NCBI RefSeq assembly: GCF_032884065.1
Contig: NC_088866.1
Location: forward strand, 53,762,068-53,826,067
Direction of reading: 5' to 3'
Source: Artemia franciscana
Taxonomy: Eukaryota > Arthropoda > Branchiopoda > Anostraca > Artemiidae
DNA: 64,000 bases
Numbering within the stretch: the stretch's first letter is position 1; the number at the start of each line of letters is the position of its first letter. The translations under genes were made by a program, and so were the position numbers. Below the pieces are notes generated by a model. It was not told the DNA's origin and ran no database searches. It worked only from the letters and a program-made list of their open reading frames with translations. This document shows, piece by piece, positions 23,201 to 33,855 of this stretch.

Positions 23201-25283
23201 AGAACAAGGGAATGTCCCTGAAATTTGCTGAATTGCTTAAGGCATTGTATGAGAGATCAGTGAGTCGAATCCAAGTTTACAGAGAAGCGACCGAATAACT
23301 CTTGGTTGAGTTTGGAATAAAACAGAGATGCGTCTTATCCCCGACTCTATTCGACTACTCTGTTAACTGATTGCCTGAAAGTGCCCTATCTTCTAATCTA
23401 AAAATTCAGATTGGACAGAACTTTTCACTTAGAAAACTTGACTAAGCTGATAATTATGGCGGAATCCTCTCAGACCCAGAGAAAGCCAAAGCTATGCTAG
23501 AGGATTTGGTGACGCGGGAAGATCTCAGTAACTTGAAAATCAACACAAATAGGCAAAATTGACGGCAATAAGTTTTTATTAATAGATGTTTAGATGTCGA
23601 TATCTAAAAACGATAGCGGAAAGTACTGACAGTCTTTGCTTCCCTCAGAAGCCACCTGTCGAACCGGCGCAAAATTAGAATGTGCCCTGAAGTCCGAATT
23701 GGCCTGACTTAGGTTTGGATCATCCTTTCTTATGAATACAAAACTTTGTTAATGAAGGGACTTTATGAAAATGTACTGAACGTGATCGAGCATACCCATT
23801 TGTGGAATATCCTCAGGATGCATCTGTGTAACCACATATCAAACGTGGATACACGACGGGTATGTGACATCAAGAGCAACGTTGTCCTCATGATGAAAGA
23901 ATGCTGACTGAAATGGCTGGGCAAAGTCTTACAGAAGGCATCAGAGTACCTGTTTTGGCGAATCCTTCTGGTTGAGCTCTTCTAAGGAAAACTGTGGAAA
24001 TACTAGCAGAACCTGGTCAAAAATTTAGAGGGGCTCAGAAGGTTCGAACACAGATGGACAATCCAGTGTCTCCCACTTTTTTACCAGCTGGCAGCTGACT
24101 GCAACTCATGGACCTAATAAGTTTCGAAGATCTTTGATAGTGGGTAATATTGAAACTCTGGGTACCCAACATTAAAAGTAAGGAAGCATTGAGTATGTAT
24201 TCCCAGCATGCTTTAACCAACTATAACACATTTGTCGCAAAATCAGTACTTATCTATTTGATTGATCACTTTTAGATTTTCTCATAAATTAAATAACATA
24301 ATGAATTATGTAATAAGTGGCATTATATGTTCTTATTTTTCGTACGTAGGAATATGTATTCGGAACGCTTTTTTCACAAATTACAACAAATGCACCATAA
24401 GTCACGAGAAGTTATGTGTCACAGCAAATACGTCACAAGATAATTAATAATATATTTTACTGATCCCCTTAGTATTGGTTTTAATATTACTTAACTTAAT
24501 TAATCATATAATAAGCAGTATTAAATCTTAGTTTTCTCAACATTCAAATATTTATTCGCAACATGTTTATAACAAGCTAGTGAAGAAATATTTTTCTTAT
24601 TGTGCTGGCACAAAGCGATTTCTATACTTAGAAATTGCGATATTGATCGCCTTTTCATAAATATCACCGGATAGTAAAGATTTTTTTTGGTCCCCTTTAG
24701 AGGTATGGTGAAGAAAAATATAACAAAGGAAAACATACAGAGCTATGTTGTTTCAAATTGCTAACTTAAATAGTAAACTATATCTTACGTCTAAAGGCTT
24801 AGAAGATGTTCCACTGAAAACAAGGTCTGGCCTGAAAAAAGGTCAAATGTATTTGTCTTCTGCCGCTTTTTCATATTCAGCTTTGAAATTGAGCTTTCAG
24901 CTTCAGCTTTCAAGATTTCAGCTTTGAAATCTTGCAGCAGTATTTGTCAAAAATTTAATTTTTAGCCGAAACTTGGAATAAAAATTACGTTAGATTTTCA
25001 CATTATGTATAACTATGACTAAATTTCGATCTCATTCACTGAAAAGTAATTTACGCTGAAACGAAATAACTAAAGAATCAACTTTCAATTTAATAGGCTA
25101 TTGACAAGATTGAAGAAAAGGGATTGATTTCCAATGGGATGTTAATATTCTCAGCTTTTACTACCCAAAACTAATAATTACAATGCAAGAAAAGTAGCTA
25201 TAATTTTACCCTGACATCTTCTGACTCATCTTCTGACATCTTCTTATTCATTGATTCTGCACCATTGCAAACAGCGACCAATC
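16977..25283 (-). CDS. Secreted Ala/Gln-rich protein, DUF745-like (three exons found, first exon missing)
   Basis: Exons on the - strand are 25283-25210, 20476-20114 and 17285-16977, joined at AG/GT sites with matching phases. The first reads LVAVCNGAESMNKKMSEDE, which looks like the end of a signal peptide plus an acidic start. The next begins VKRGHGIGAYGG, a possible dibasic cleavage site and Gly/His-rich stretch, and passes into a long A-Q-A-rich helix ending AQAAQAIQ. The last continues AVQAAEATKVQALKQ for about 100 residues, ending GYGIGAGYH and stop. Composition and the AA-x-K-A-Q-x-ALAAKQ pattern recall insect DUF745 proteins, a secreted family of unknown function; cuticular or matrix use is only inferred. 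AATAAA lies about 60 bp after the stop. The 4.7-kb intron holds a dead LINE on the opposite strand. Confidence 0.75.
17286..20113. other. Intron of the DUF745-like gene
   Basis: No second gene is recognised. 19101-19480 is a decayed hairpin-family copy. A 66-codon open stretch at 17665-17860 on the + strand (IEDCQKESAVNKAAAALWII) has no recognised family and no splice support. Confidence 0.5.
19101..19480 (+). repeat. Hairpin-family repeat, decayed small-hairpin end
   Basis: AGCAGTTTATGGTAGCGAAC is a mutated form of the family's terminal hairpin. It is followed by TCAATAGTAGCCAAGATTCT and, near 19430, AAAAATGCGAAATTTCACA, in the same order as at 47965-48290. Open frames here are fortuitous. 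Confidence 0.6.
20114..20476 (-). CDS. DUF745-like gene, middle exon
   Basis: The exon is 121 whole codons, phase 0 at both ends, with acceptor TTATTTTAG and donor GTATAC. It starts VKRGHGIGAYGGQ, then a Gly/His stretch (VVGHGGHGG), then uninterrupted A/Q/K-rich sequence such as QGAQYGAAAQAAQQA. Frames on the opposite strand here are shadows of its GCx/CAx codons. Confidence 0.85.
20812..21095 (+). repeat. Diverged tandem/direct repeat, left of a dead LINE
   Basis: Words here recur in the same orientation at 24235-24632: CATTGTGCTGCTACAAAG with ATTGTGCTGGCACAAAG, and CATATAATAAGTAGTAT with CATATAATAAGCAGTAT. The 150-bp block 20947-21095 lines up with 24383-24530. Confidence 0.6.
21240..24180 (+). 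mobile_element. Dead RTE-like LINE (endonuclease and reverse transcriptase)
   Basis: Blocks appear in the right order on the + strand but in shifting frames with many stops. Endonuclease blocks: VCVSETRISDSGC (21690), NVYALTSDTAA with LIAAGNFNTLL (21910-22040), TWHTIDGVSMAQIDFILV (22200). Reverse transcriptase blocks: IFKTIKALKNYKTPGKD (22890), a decayed G-x-x-Q-x-CVLSP motif (23320), a decayed YADD region (23450), and VCDIKSNVVLMMKE with LKWLGKVL (23860-23920). It is old and not functional. It sits inside an intron of the DUF745-like gene, antisense to it. Confidence 0.75.
24235..24632 (+). repeat. Diverged tandem/direct repeat, right of the dead LINE
   Basis: Matches 20812-21095 in direct orientation. 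Two related units are visible (about 24235-24330 and 24383-24530), each ending in AATAAGTGGCATTAT- or AATAAGCAGTATTAA-type words. Confidence 0.55.
25210..25283 (-). CDS. DUF745-like gene, exon with end of signal peptide
   Basis: Acceptor TTTTCAG precedes 25283 and donor GTAAAA follows 25210. Two bases (GA) finish a split codon, so an upstream exon must end in phase 1. The frame reads LVAVCNGAESMNKKMSEDE then SEDVR. The upstream exon, expected to be a Met plus a few hydrophobic residues, was not identified. Confidence 0.65.
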
Positions 25284-25889
25284 CTGAAAAGAAGGAAAAA
25301 TCGTAAATGCTTGACTGTCGGTGGAAATCTAATTGTATATATTAGTAATTTTTGGTCGGTTTCACTTTCAGTGGATAATGATTAAAAACACGATTATAAA
25401 AAAGAAAAATGAAAAGATAAGATAAAAAAAGAAAAATTTAAGAAAAGGAAAAGATAAGAAAACGATTAAAAAATTGATTTAAATGATTAAAAAAACTCGC
25501 CTCAGCTTTTCTAATTCATAGTCTTTAAAATTCAGAGAACAAATTAATTGCGGTGCTATCCTAGTGGTAAACATCAGTACTAATTGCTTCAAAAGCCTCT
25601 CTTGAATAGTCATTGAATCTTATTGGTTTTAGCCCAGTAAATTTTAAGGTACGTTCTCACTACAGTGTAGGATCTTTCACAGGAGCATAAGTTAATACTA
25701 TACATTATGGTATTTAATTTTACGGGGCAACTTTTGTCCGAAGCGCATGCGGTGCCAAGCAGACTTGAGCACCTCATAGAATTTTACGTGACGTCATTTG
25801 ATGTTGGGTTGATGAAAAGTCAATAAAGAAGCAATCAAAATTTAAATTCTGAATGAACTATTGATATATTAAAAAAAACTAAAATTATA

Positions 25890-26265
25890 CAGTTCGTTTA
25901 CGAACTGTAGTAAGGAGCGACCCAGCTCAATAGTAACCAAAACTCTAAAAAATGGAATTTCGATACCAATAGCTACATCAAAAGAATCAAATTTTAATGC
26001 TGATTTTAAATATGTAAGTTTCATCAAGTTTAGTCTCACCCATCAAAAGTTACGAGCCTGAGACAATTTGCCTTATTTTAGAAAATAGGGGGAACACCCC
26101 CTAAAAGTCTTAGAATCTCAACGAAAATTTCATCATCAAATTCAGCGTATCAGAGAACCCTATTGTAGAACTTTCAAGCTCCTATCTACAAAATTGTGGA
26201 ATTTTGTATTTTTTGCCAGAAGGCAGATCACGGATGCGTGTTTATTTGTTTGTTTTTTTTTTTTG
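25890..26265 (+). mobile_element. Hairpin-family repeat, small-hairpin end only
   Basis: It starts with CAGTTCGTTTACGAACTG, then TAGTAAGGAGCGACCCAGC, and follows the family body to GGATGCGTGTTTATTTG. The rest of the element is missing. Confidence 0.85.
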
Positions 26266-26359
26266 ATTAGTTAGCTCTGTGGATGAGAATATGGACACAG
26301 TTGGGGAACGTGTGACCAAGATATTTCCATTTAAGCAACGTGCTTTAACAGAATGTTAT

Positions 26360-26478
26360 AAGAATATTTCCCTACTGTACATTGATGTTGAAAATTGGTA
26401 CAACGAATCCCATCGCTACGGCTAAGTGCGAGTGTTCTTTTTCTACCCTGAGAAGAGTGAAACCACTACTACCATTCC
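26360..26478 (+). pseudogene. hAT transposase fragment (C-terminal dimerisation region)
   Basis: The frame reads IGTTNPIATAKCECSFSTLR then RVKPLL, close to the hAT-family consensus for this region (PVTTASxERSFSxLRRIK). Only about 35 codons are recognisable, with no catalytic residues, so it is a relic of a DNA transposon or of a host gene derived from one. Confidence 0.55.
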
Positions 26479-26791
26479 TAAGACAATTTATTCATCCCTC
26501 CCCACAATTTGACTCTGGATTTGCCTCTGAAAATTGGAAATCTGTATTTCACGCTACTGTTTACATGTTACGGATATTAATTTCAGTTGAGATTTGGGAG
26601 AACCCATTTTAATTTTCGGAGAGTTAGAAAAAAAAAAAAAAATCCAAAGTGAAAACACTGTGTACATTTTTAATTCAGCGCGCTAAAACAATAGAGGATT
26701 TCATTTAAAGCATCCCTTATGATGTTTTGTTGGTATGAACATAAAGTGCTCTTGTTTCTTGATTGTAATTTTTGCATTTTTATGACTGTGA

Positions 26792-27091
26792 TTAAATAAA
26801 AAAAAACGAGTTTTTTTAACTGAAAGTAAGGAGCGACATTAAAACTTAAAACGAACAGAAATTACTTCGTATATGAAAGAGGCTGCTTCCTCACCAACGC
26901 CCCGCTCTTTACGCTAAAGTTTGACTCTTTCTCTCAATTCTTCTTTTTAAAACACTAAAAAACTTTAGCGTAAAGAGCGGGGCGTTGATGAGGAAGCAGC
27001 CTCTTTCATATACGAAGTAATTTCTGTTCGTTTTAAGTTTTAATGTCGCTCCTTACTTTCAGTTAAAAAAACTCGTTTTTTTTTATTTAAT
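26792..27091. repeat. Near-perfect palindrome, ~130-bp arms
   Basis: Arms 26792-26921 and 26960-27091 surround a ~38-bp spacer. The copy-specific GAGGAAGCAGCCTCTTTCAT on the right is mirrored by ATGAAAGAGGCTGCTTCCTC on the left. I see one mismatch in the variable part (CACCAACG against CGTTGATG). Confidence 0.9.
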
Positions 27092-28469
27092 TTCTGAACG
27101 TTTTTGAATCAATGCATGTTTTGATTTTGGCTCTCCGCAGAGGAATAATCAAAACGAAATTTGTATATTTTTTGGGGGGGCTAAATGGCTTTCTCATAAT
27201 TTTGATCGAATGTTTTTGAGAAAAAAAGAGCGGGGGCGAAGCCTAGTTGCCCTCTGATTTTTTGGTTAATTAAAAAGGCAACTAGAACTTTTAATTTTTT
27301 ACGAATCTTTTTATTGGTGAAAGATTTACGTAACTTATAAATTAGCTTACGTAAAGAACTTTTGTATTCTCATGTTTTTATTACATATATGAGGGGATTC
27401 GCCCCATCGTCAGTACCTTCGTCAGTACCTGAATCACAAAAGCCGTAGAATAAATAGTTGAATTACTAAAAATACTTTAGCGTAAAGAGCTAGGTATCAT
27501 AAGGAGGTGAGCCCTTTATATGGGTAATAATTTCTGTTTGTTTTAAGTTTTATTGCTGTTCCTTACTTCCAGCTGAAAGAGCTTTTTCACATTTATTTTT
27601 TAATTTTTTTTTAAATAATGCTAGTAAATCCTGCTCTCCCTTCATGGAAGTTTTCTTCTCCCATGACAAATTCTCGATGGAAAGTTCCCCCAGCATATCC
27701 CACTCTTCTCAACCCCTCCCCCCAACCAAAAAAATCCTCCTGAAAACGCCTGTATACTTCCCAATAACCATTACTATATGTAAGCACTGGTCAAAGTTTG
27801 TAACTTGTTGCCCCTCCCACGGGGACTGTGGGGGAGTAAGTCGTCCCCAAAGACATAGTTATAAGGTTTTTCGACTACGCTGAATAAAATTGCTATCTCA
27901 GAATTTTGATCCGTTGACTTTGGGAAAATAATTAGCGTGGGAGGGGGCCTAGGTGCCCTCCAATTTTTTTGGTCACTTAAAAAGGGCACTAGAACTTTTC
28001 ATTTCCGTTAGAATGAGCCCTCTTGCAACATTCTAGGACAACTGGGTCGATACGATCACCCCTGGGAAAAAAAAAAACAAAAAAAACAAAAAAACAAAAA
28101 AACAAATAAAGCACGCATCCGTGATCTGCCTTCTGGCAAAAAATGCAAAATTCCACATTTTTGTAGATAGGAGCTCGAAACTTCTACAATAGGGTTCTCT
28201 GATACGCTGAATCTGATGGTGTGATTTTCGTTAAGATTCTATGACTTTTAGGGGGTGTTTCCCCCTATTTTCTAAAATAACGCAAATTTTCTCAGGCTCG
28301 TAACTTTTGATGAGTAAGACTAAACTTGATGAAACTTATATATTTAAAACCAGCATTAAAATGCGATTCTTTTGATATAGCTATTGGTATCAAAATTCCA
28401 TTTTTTAGAGTTTTGGTTACTATTGAGCCGGGTCGCTCCTTACTACAGTTCGTTACCACGAACTGTTTG
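26792..28469 (-). mobile_element. Hairpin-family repeat, complete copy
   Basis: The palindrome end is at the left and the small hairpin (CAGTTCGTTACCACGAACTG) at the right. The body includes a second inverted module near 27380-27560 and the A-rich stretch near 28060. Its length (1.68 kb) and order match copies at 47965-49696 and 51248-53044. It has no coding sequence, so it depends on outside enzymes if it moves. Confidence 0.88.
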
Positions 28470-28480
28470 ATTGTGAGTTT

Positions 28481-28830
<350 letters not shown>

Positions 28831-29813
28831 CTACTACTACTACTACTACTAATAACTCACTGCAGCACCAAGCCGCCTGAGGCCAACACAGCTACGCACG
28901 CTCCTCCTCCAACCTAATCTATTTAAAGCCTCCCTCTTTACACCCTCCCAGGAAGTTCCCATTTCCTTTAAATCCTTATTTATGACATCCTCCCAACCCA
29001 GACAAGGACGACCTGCTTTCCGTGTAGCCCCAGACGGTTGGCCAAAAAGGACAATCTTCGGTAATCTGTCATCCTTCATCCGTAGAACGTGGCCTAGCCA
29101 TCTCAACCTTTCTTTCATTATAGCCCCAGAAAGCGGGATTGAACCACACTTTTCGTACAACCTACTGTTTGAAATACGGTCAGTCAGCCGGGTACCCAGA
29201 ACAATCCGTAGGTAATTTCTCTGGAAAACATCTAGTAAATTTTCATCTGCTTTTCGGAGTGTCCATGCTTCAGAGCCATATTTGACCACTGTCATCACTG
29301 TAGCTTCCAATATTCTAATCTTGGTTTGTAGGCTTATCTTTCTATTCTTCCAAACTTTTTTTAACTGTGAAAAAACACCCTGAGCTTTAGCTATTCTACT
29401 TTTAACATCTTTACTGCTCCCACCATCTTTACTAATAATACTACCAAGGTAACTGAAGCTCCCAACCTGATCAATCTTTTCGTTACCTAAGGTCACCTGT
29501 TCATCTTCACTTATTCCTAACCTTAGTGACTTAGTCTTCTTAACATTAATTTTCAAGCCTATTTTAGCACCCTGAACTCGTAAAACCTCTAAAAATTCAT
29601 TCATTTTGCTCACACTTTCATCTAATATGCTTAAATCATCAGCATAATCTAAGTCCAGGAGCGTTCTTCCTCCCCATTTGATTCCATGGTCTCCAATTGC
29701 CTTTCCTGTGCTCCTTAAGACGAAGTCCATCAAAATGATCCATATAAAGGGGGATAGAACACAACCCTGCTTAACTCCTGATTTAATACAAAACCAGTTG
29801 CTAACCTCATTTC
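28831..29813 (-). mobile_element. RTE-clade LINE, 5'-truncated recent copy
   Basis: Same element as 54823-58620, starting within the reverse transcriptase and running to the (TAG)n 3' tail. The open frame 29733-28849 (294 codons) contains the catalytic LDLDYADDLSIL block and the full C terminus, ending [15 protein letters not shown]. By eye it differs from the long copy at only about four positions, all single bases, so both are young. The 5' break at 29813 (after CCTCATTTC) joins TA repeats; 5' truncation is typical of target-primed reverse transcription. Confidence 0.93.

Positions 29814-29892
<79 letters not shown>
29814..29892. repeat. (TA)n microsatellite, right of the truncated LINE
   Basis: ATATATAAATATATA-type sequence continues the array seen at 28483-28830, as expected if the LINE landed inside one TA array. 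Confidence 0.95.
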
Positions 29893-29893
<1 letters not shown>

Positions 29894-30119
29894 GCATTAT
29901 ATATGAAGCAATGTTCGTCTTATGTTTCAGCTTTGCAATTTAATTCTATCCAATTAAGTTTGTTCTATTTAATTTTCTACATCATATACTTCATTTTTTT
30001 ATAATAGAAAAGTCTGGAAAAATCCACTATATCTTTCTATTTGTTTAATATTTTCTACTTAAAAAGAGTAATTCTAAAATGCAGCTCAAGGAAACAATTC
30101 TTGGTACTTATCTGTTATA

Positions 30120-30420
30120 GCGACCCCACTCAAGAAGTGAAGTTAAGTTAATTCTGATGAAATATTCCAAAACATGTGAAAATACAATACTTTAGAAACA
30201 AATTTGTGCTATTATTTGCGCATTAGGTGGGTTGGGGTAATTCATAGCGAGTGCAAGTGAAATGTATTAGCTACAGTTATTCTGCATATTATGAAGTAAG
30301 AATTGTTTTCAAACTTCTCGATATCCAAATAATATAACCCCCCCCCTAATATGCAAATATATATCCCAAATTATATAAGTCTACTGTATTCTGTCACCCG
30401 TCACTTGTTTTCCACTGAGC
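30120..30420. repeat. Dispersed repeat with inverted ends, copy 1
   Basis: Shares ATTATGAAGTAAGAATTGTT and TAATATGCAAATATATA-type words with 43690-44000. A G-run following a GCGCATTAGG-like word is answered by a C-run before CTAATATGC. Confidence 0.55.
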
Positions 30421-31294
30421 GTAAGCTAATTGTCTCTTAATACAGACAGATGATGAAACTGGTTTATTCACAGTGTAATTCTTGAGTGGACAGATTATCC
30501 ACTAGTAAGATACATTATGAATTATGCAATGATCGAAAACATATTTATTTCATTTTCACATTGCTCGATGACATCTATTAATATGTTTATTATTGTATAA
30601 TTAAACTTTATGATGTAGAAAAGTGATACCCATAAAGTTTAATCAGGATAGTCTTATATTGCAGGGATTCAGCACTAGGTGCGTGAACTACTTCACACTC
30701 ATAAACTACTTTGCGGGTATATCCAATTTAAATATTTAATATCAAGAGAGGACCGCATACAAAATACAATCGGTCCCAGAGTTTATTCGATTAGGGCCTG
30801 CTTTCTCAACTAAGCTATTTAAGTCTAATTGATTTTTTAACATATAGCACAGTATCTGTGGACCCACAGCAAACTGACCCTTAGCCCAAATTTTATTGGC
30901 GGGATTAAAAAGTTTAAAAATATTTTTATTAGATACTTAATTATTTTTCTGGTAATAGATAATTCTGACACCCCTTCTATACCATAGGGGTACCTCAAGG
31001 GAAAGCTTTTGTGAGATAAAATGTTTATAGGACGGCTATCATTTTCAACTTTTTAGTTTTAACATTCACCAATAATTAAATAAAATAAACAACAATTTGG
31101 CCCTGAAGAAAAACATATGAGGGTTTCGGTCATGCAAAAGTCCACGTAACTACTGACTTATTAAATTAATTATATAGTTAAATAGAATCAAAATGATAAT
31201 AATAGTAAAAAATGAAAATAACTCAAATAAAAATAATAATAGATAAATAAAAATATGAAATAAAAGTAATAACAAATACAATCTCCATCAATCA

Positions 31295-31480
31295 TCAATG
31301 CTCAGACTCATATTTATTTGACAGCTTAATTTCGCAGAGCTTGCACTGTTCTATAGTTGCTGAAGAAGCTACTGCTCCATAGGAGATGTATGGGTAAACC
31401 AACGAATAATATATAGTTAGAAAGTGCTGCACTATTTTGTGGAAGAAAGTGCTGCAAGAGTCGAGGCATGCAAACATTGC
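31295..31480 (-). mobile_element. LINE reverse transcriptase C-terminal fragment
   Basis: The - strand frame reads TIYYSLVYPYISYGAVASS, the typical L-Y-x-S-L-x-x-P-x-x-x-Y-G block of jockey-group LINEs. No other parts of the element are recognised around it. Confidence 0.45.
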
Positions 31481-32077
31481 ATAAAATTCACTAACATTTG
31501 TACTTACCAATGGTAAAAACAAATGTTAACTTCATTTCAAAACCAAATAAGGAAACTTTCACAAAGATTAAACCAAATGTAATGAACTTCCTACAAAACA
31601 CGACTAAATTCTTTTCAGCAAGTATTTTATATAAGAACATAAAACTAAATTTTAAACAATAAACATTGCGATAATCAGAACAATGAAAAACATCACTATG
31701 GGTTTGTCAACGGTCCATTTTACAAAGGTTCCATCGTTGACTTGGTCAATAAAGTGAAGACTTATTGAAGCTTAGACCTTAAACAATAAGAAGTTCATAA
31801 TAACAAAAAAAGGTGTGACCCAATGATTTATATCCAAGGACTTTTAGTAAATAGCTATGTATTTGCAAAACAGTTACGGCGACCTTCCGTCTTATAACTA
31901 AAGGTTAACAGAGAGATTTAAGGTTTCAGGTGGCCCGCATGAATCTAATAGTCTTTGTTCTAAAAAAGTAACGGAAAAAGGTACATTTAGCGGTTTTATG
32001 CAAAAAAGCTATTAATTTTCACAGTTTAGAAAACCGACCACAAGAATAATCGCATTCAAAATTTCTTCATTCAAAAT

Positions 32078-32390
32078 TAAATAGTCTTTTTATTAGCTGA
32101 AAGTAAGAAGCAATATAAAAACTCAAAATAAACAGAAATTATTCCGTGTATGAAGGATTGCCCCCACCTCAATACCTTGCTCTTTAGGCTAAAGCAGTTA
32201 GCACTTTTAGAAAAGCCTCTTATTCTAATTAAACGGCCCCTGTATTTCAAGAGCCGTTATGAAAAAATTGGGACAAACAGTCAAACTTTAACGTGAGCCA
32301 GGTGAGGGAAGGGCGGCCTTTTATACGCGGAATAGTTTCTGTTAGTTTTGAGTTTTGATGTTGTTCCTTACTTCCAGTTTAAAAAGTCTG
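32078..32390. repeat. Decayed hairpin-family palindrome
   Basis: The left arm has GCTGAAAGTAAGAAGCAAT and ATTATTCCGTGTATGAAGG. The right arm has ACGCGGAATAGTTTCTGTTA and TTGTTCCTTACTTCCAGT. The middle has been partly replaced, so pairing is imperfect. Confidence 0.65.
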
Positions 32391-32396
32391 TAGCCA

Positions 32397-32643
32397 TATT
32401 ATTAATACCTACCCAGGATAAACAAGACTTAGCAGCTTTCTTATTCATAATGAGCCCTACTCCCTGTCTATGTACCCCATCCTTCCTGCCTCAGTAAACA
32501 AATTCTATATCACCTAGGGTTATTTTTCCTGCCCCTGGGATATGAGTTTCTGAAACTCCTAAAAAGTCCAGCTCGATTCGTCTGAATTCGTCAGTCAAAA
32601 TGTCGATACGATAGTCATTTTTAAAGTCGTAATATTCCAAGAA
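32397..32643 (-). mobile_element. RTE LINE fragment (start of endonuclease)
   Basis: Matches 57505-57750 of the long RTE copy with scattered differences (shared words GAATTCGTCAGTCAAAATGT, CCCTGGGATATGAGTTTCTG). It encodes the N-terminal endonuclease part only and directly abuts the decayed palindrome at 32390. Confidence 0.85.
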
Positions 32644-32744
32644 ATTTACATATAAAGTTACGAATAAAGAAGTTTACAAGAAATTTACAGAACGACTCTT
32701 AAATACAAATGCAGTTTAATTAAAATGAGAATTTTTTAACTGCT

Positions 32745-32860
32745 AAAAAAATTGGGTGTGGGGAGTGGGGTGTTCTGGGGGGAGGGGGTAGTCACTTCAC
32801 ATGCGGAGTGGTTTTTGTTCGTTTTGGGTTTTGGTGTTGCTCCTTACTTTAGGTTAGTGC
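32745..32860. repeat. Single hairpin-family arm
   Basis: CATGCGGAGTGGTTTTTGTT then TTGGTGTTGCTCCTTACTTT matches a right arm with C-to-T-like drift. No partner arm is present. Confidence 0.5.
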
Positions 32861-33784
32861 TTTGTTCAGTCAATGAACCAAAAGAATCGACTCTATAATG
32901 ATTACAATGATATGAGTTGATTATGCGAATGATTCAGCGAATTGGAGAACTTCATTATGGACTTACTGCAAAATAAAGATGACATAGACTATAGAGCTTA
33001 TGTGTCAAAAGGGAAAATATAAAAACCATAATCCGCCCATTATAAAAAAAGATTATAGCGTACACGGAACTGAACCATCTTCCTTGCACCATGTGGGATT
33101 AAACCTGAGACCTCTCGTACACGAAGAATCGGCTGCTCCCCTACTCTAGTACAAGGTGATTGAAAAAATTATTTTGGGACTTTATGATGTAAACTTGTTG
33201 TAAATATAATGTAAATATGTAGGATTTTGCTCTTGTATTTCGTGGAGGCCTGGTTTATTTTGCTTTTTACCTGTGTACCGCTTTAAGTCAGTAAAAAGAA
33301 GTGGGCCCATCCATAAATTAACTTTAGTGGGGAGGGGGTAGGAAGCGAAGATGAAAAAAGCTGTTACGGAGGGAATTTTCTTGCCTTTCTTGTTTTTTTA
33401 ACTGTGCTGGGATTGGCAGTCTTCTAATTATGGTTAATAGTTTTTTAGACCACATTGCCCTGCTTTTAATACATTAATTAAAACAAAAACTGCGTAAAAA
33501 GAAGCTTCTTAAAGAAAAGTAATGGCCATTTTAAAGTTACCAATAACTCAAATTCAAAACAAACAGATATTACCATTAAAGGATAAATGAAACCCAAAAT
33601 GAACAGAAATTAAATAAACAATTATAGAAAAAAAACATACAACAGGGACTGATATAAATGGATAAATAAATCTCAAAACGAGTAAAGCTTAAGTAGAATA
33701 TGAAAATCAAGCTTAAAACGGACAAAATTTTTTTGCGATTGAGGCATAAATGAAACCAAAAACGAGCAAAAACTAGACCTACGT

Positions 33785-33855
33785 TGCCTGAGCAACGTGA
33801 ATTGTTGGGGCAACCTTTGTCTGGCTTCGCCGAATAAAGTGTTGCGAGAGCAACA
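33785..33855. repeat. Two short hairpins of the form GTTGC-4-GCAAC
   Basis: GTTGCCTGAGCAAC near 33785 and GTTGCGAGAGCAAC near 33840 are both 5-bp stems with 4-base loops. A related GGTTGCTTAGCAACC lies at 19787. Possibly parts of one dispersed repeat. Confidence 0.45.

Noticed and set aside
30985-31000. GGGGTACCTCAAGGG, resembling the reverse transcriptase GVPQG motif on the + strand
   Set aside because: No neighbouring reverse transcriptase blocks on that strand; the nearby LINE fragment is on the opposite strand.
33085-33165. tRNA-like sequence on the - strand (GGTTTAATCCC resembling a B box)
   Set aside because: No acceptor stem pairing, convincing A box or anticodon arm could be drawn; at best a decayed SINE head.
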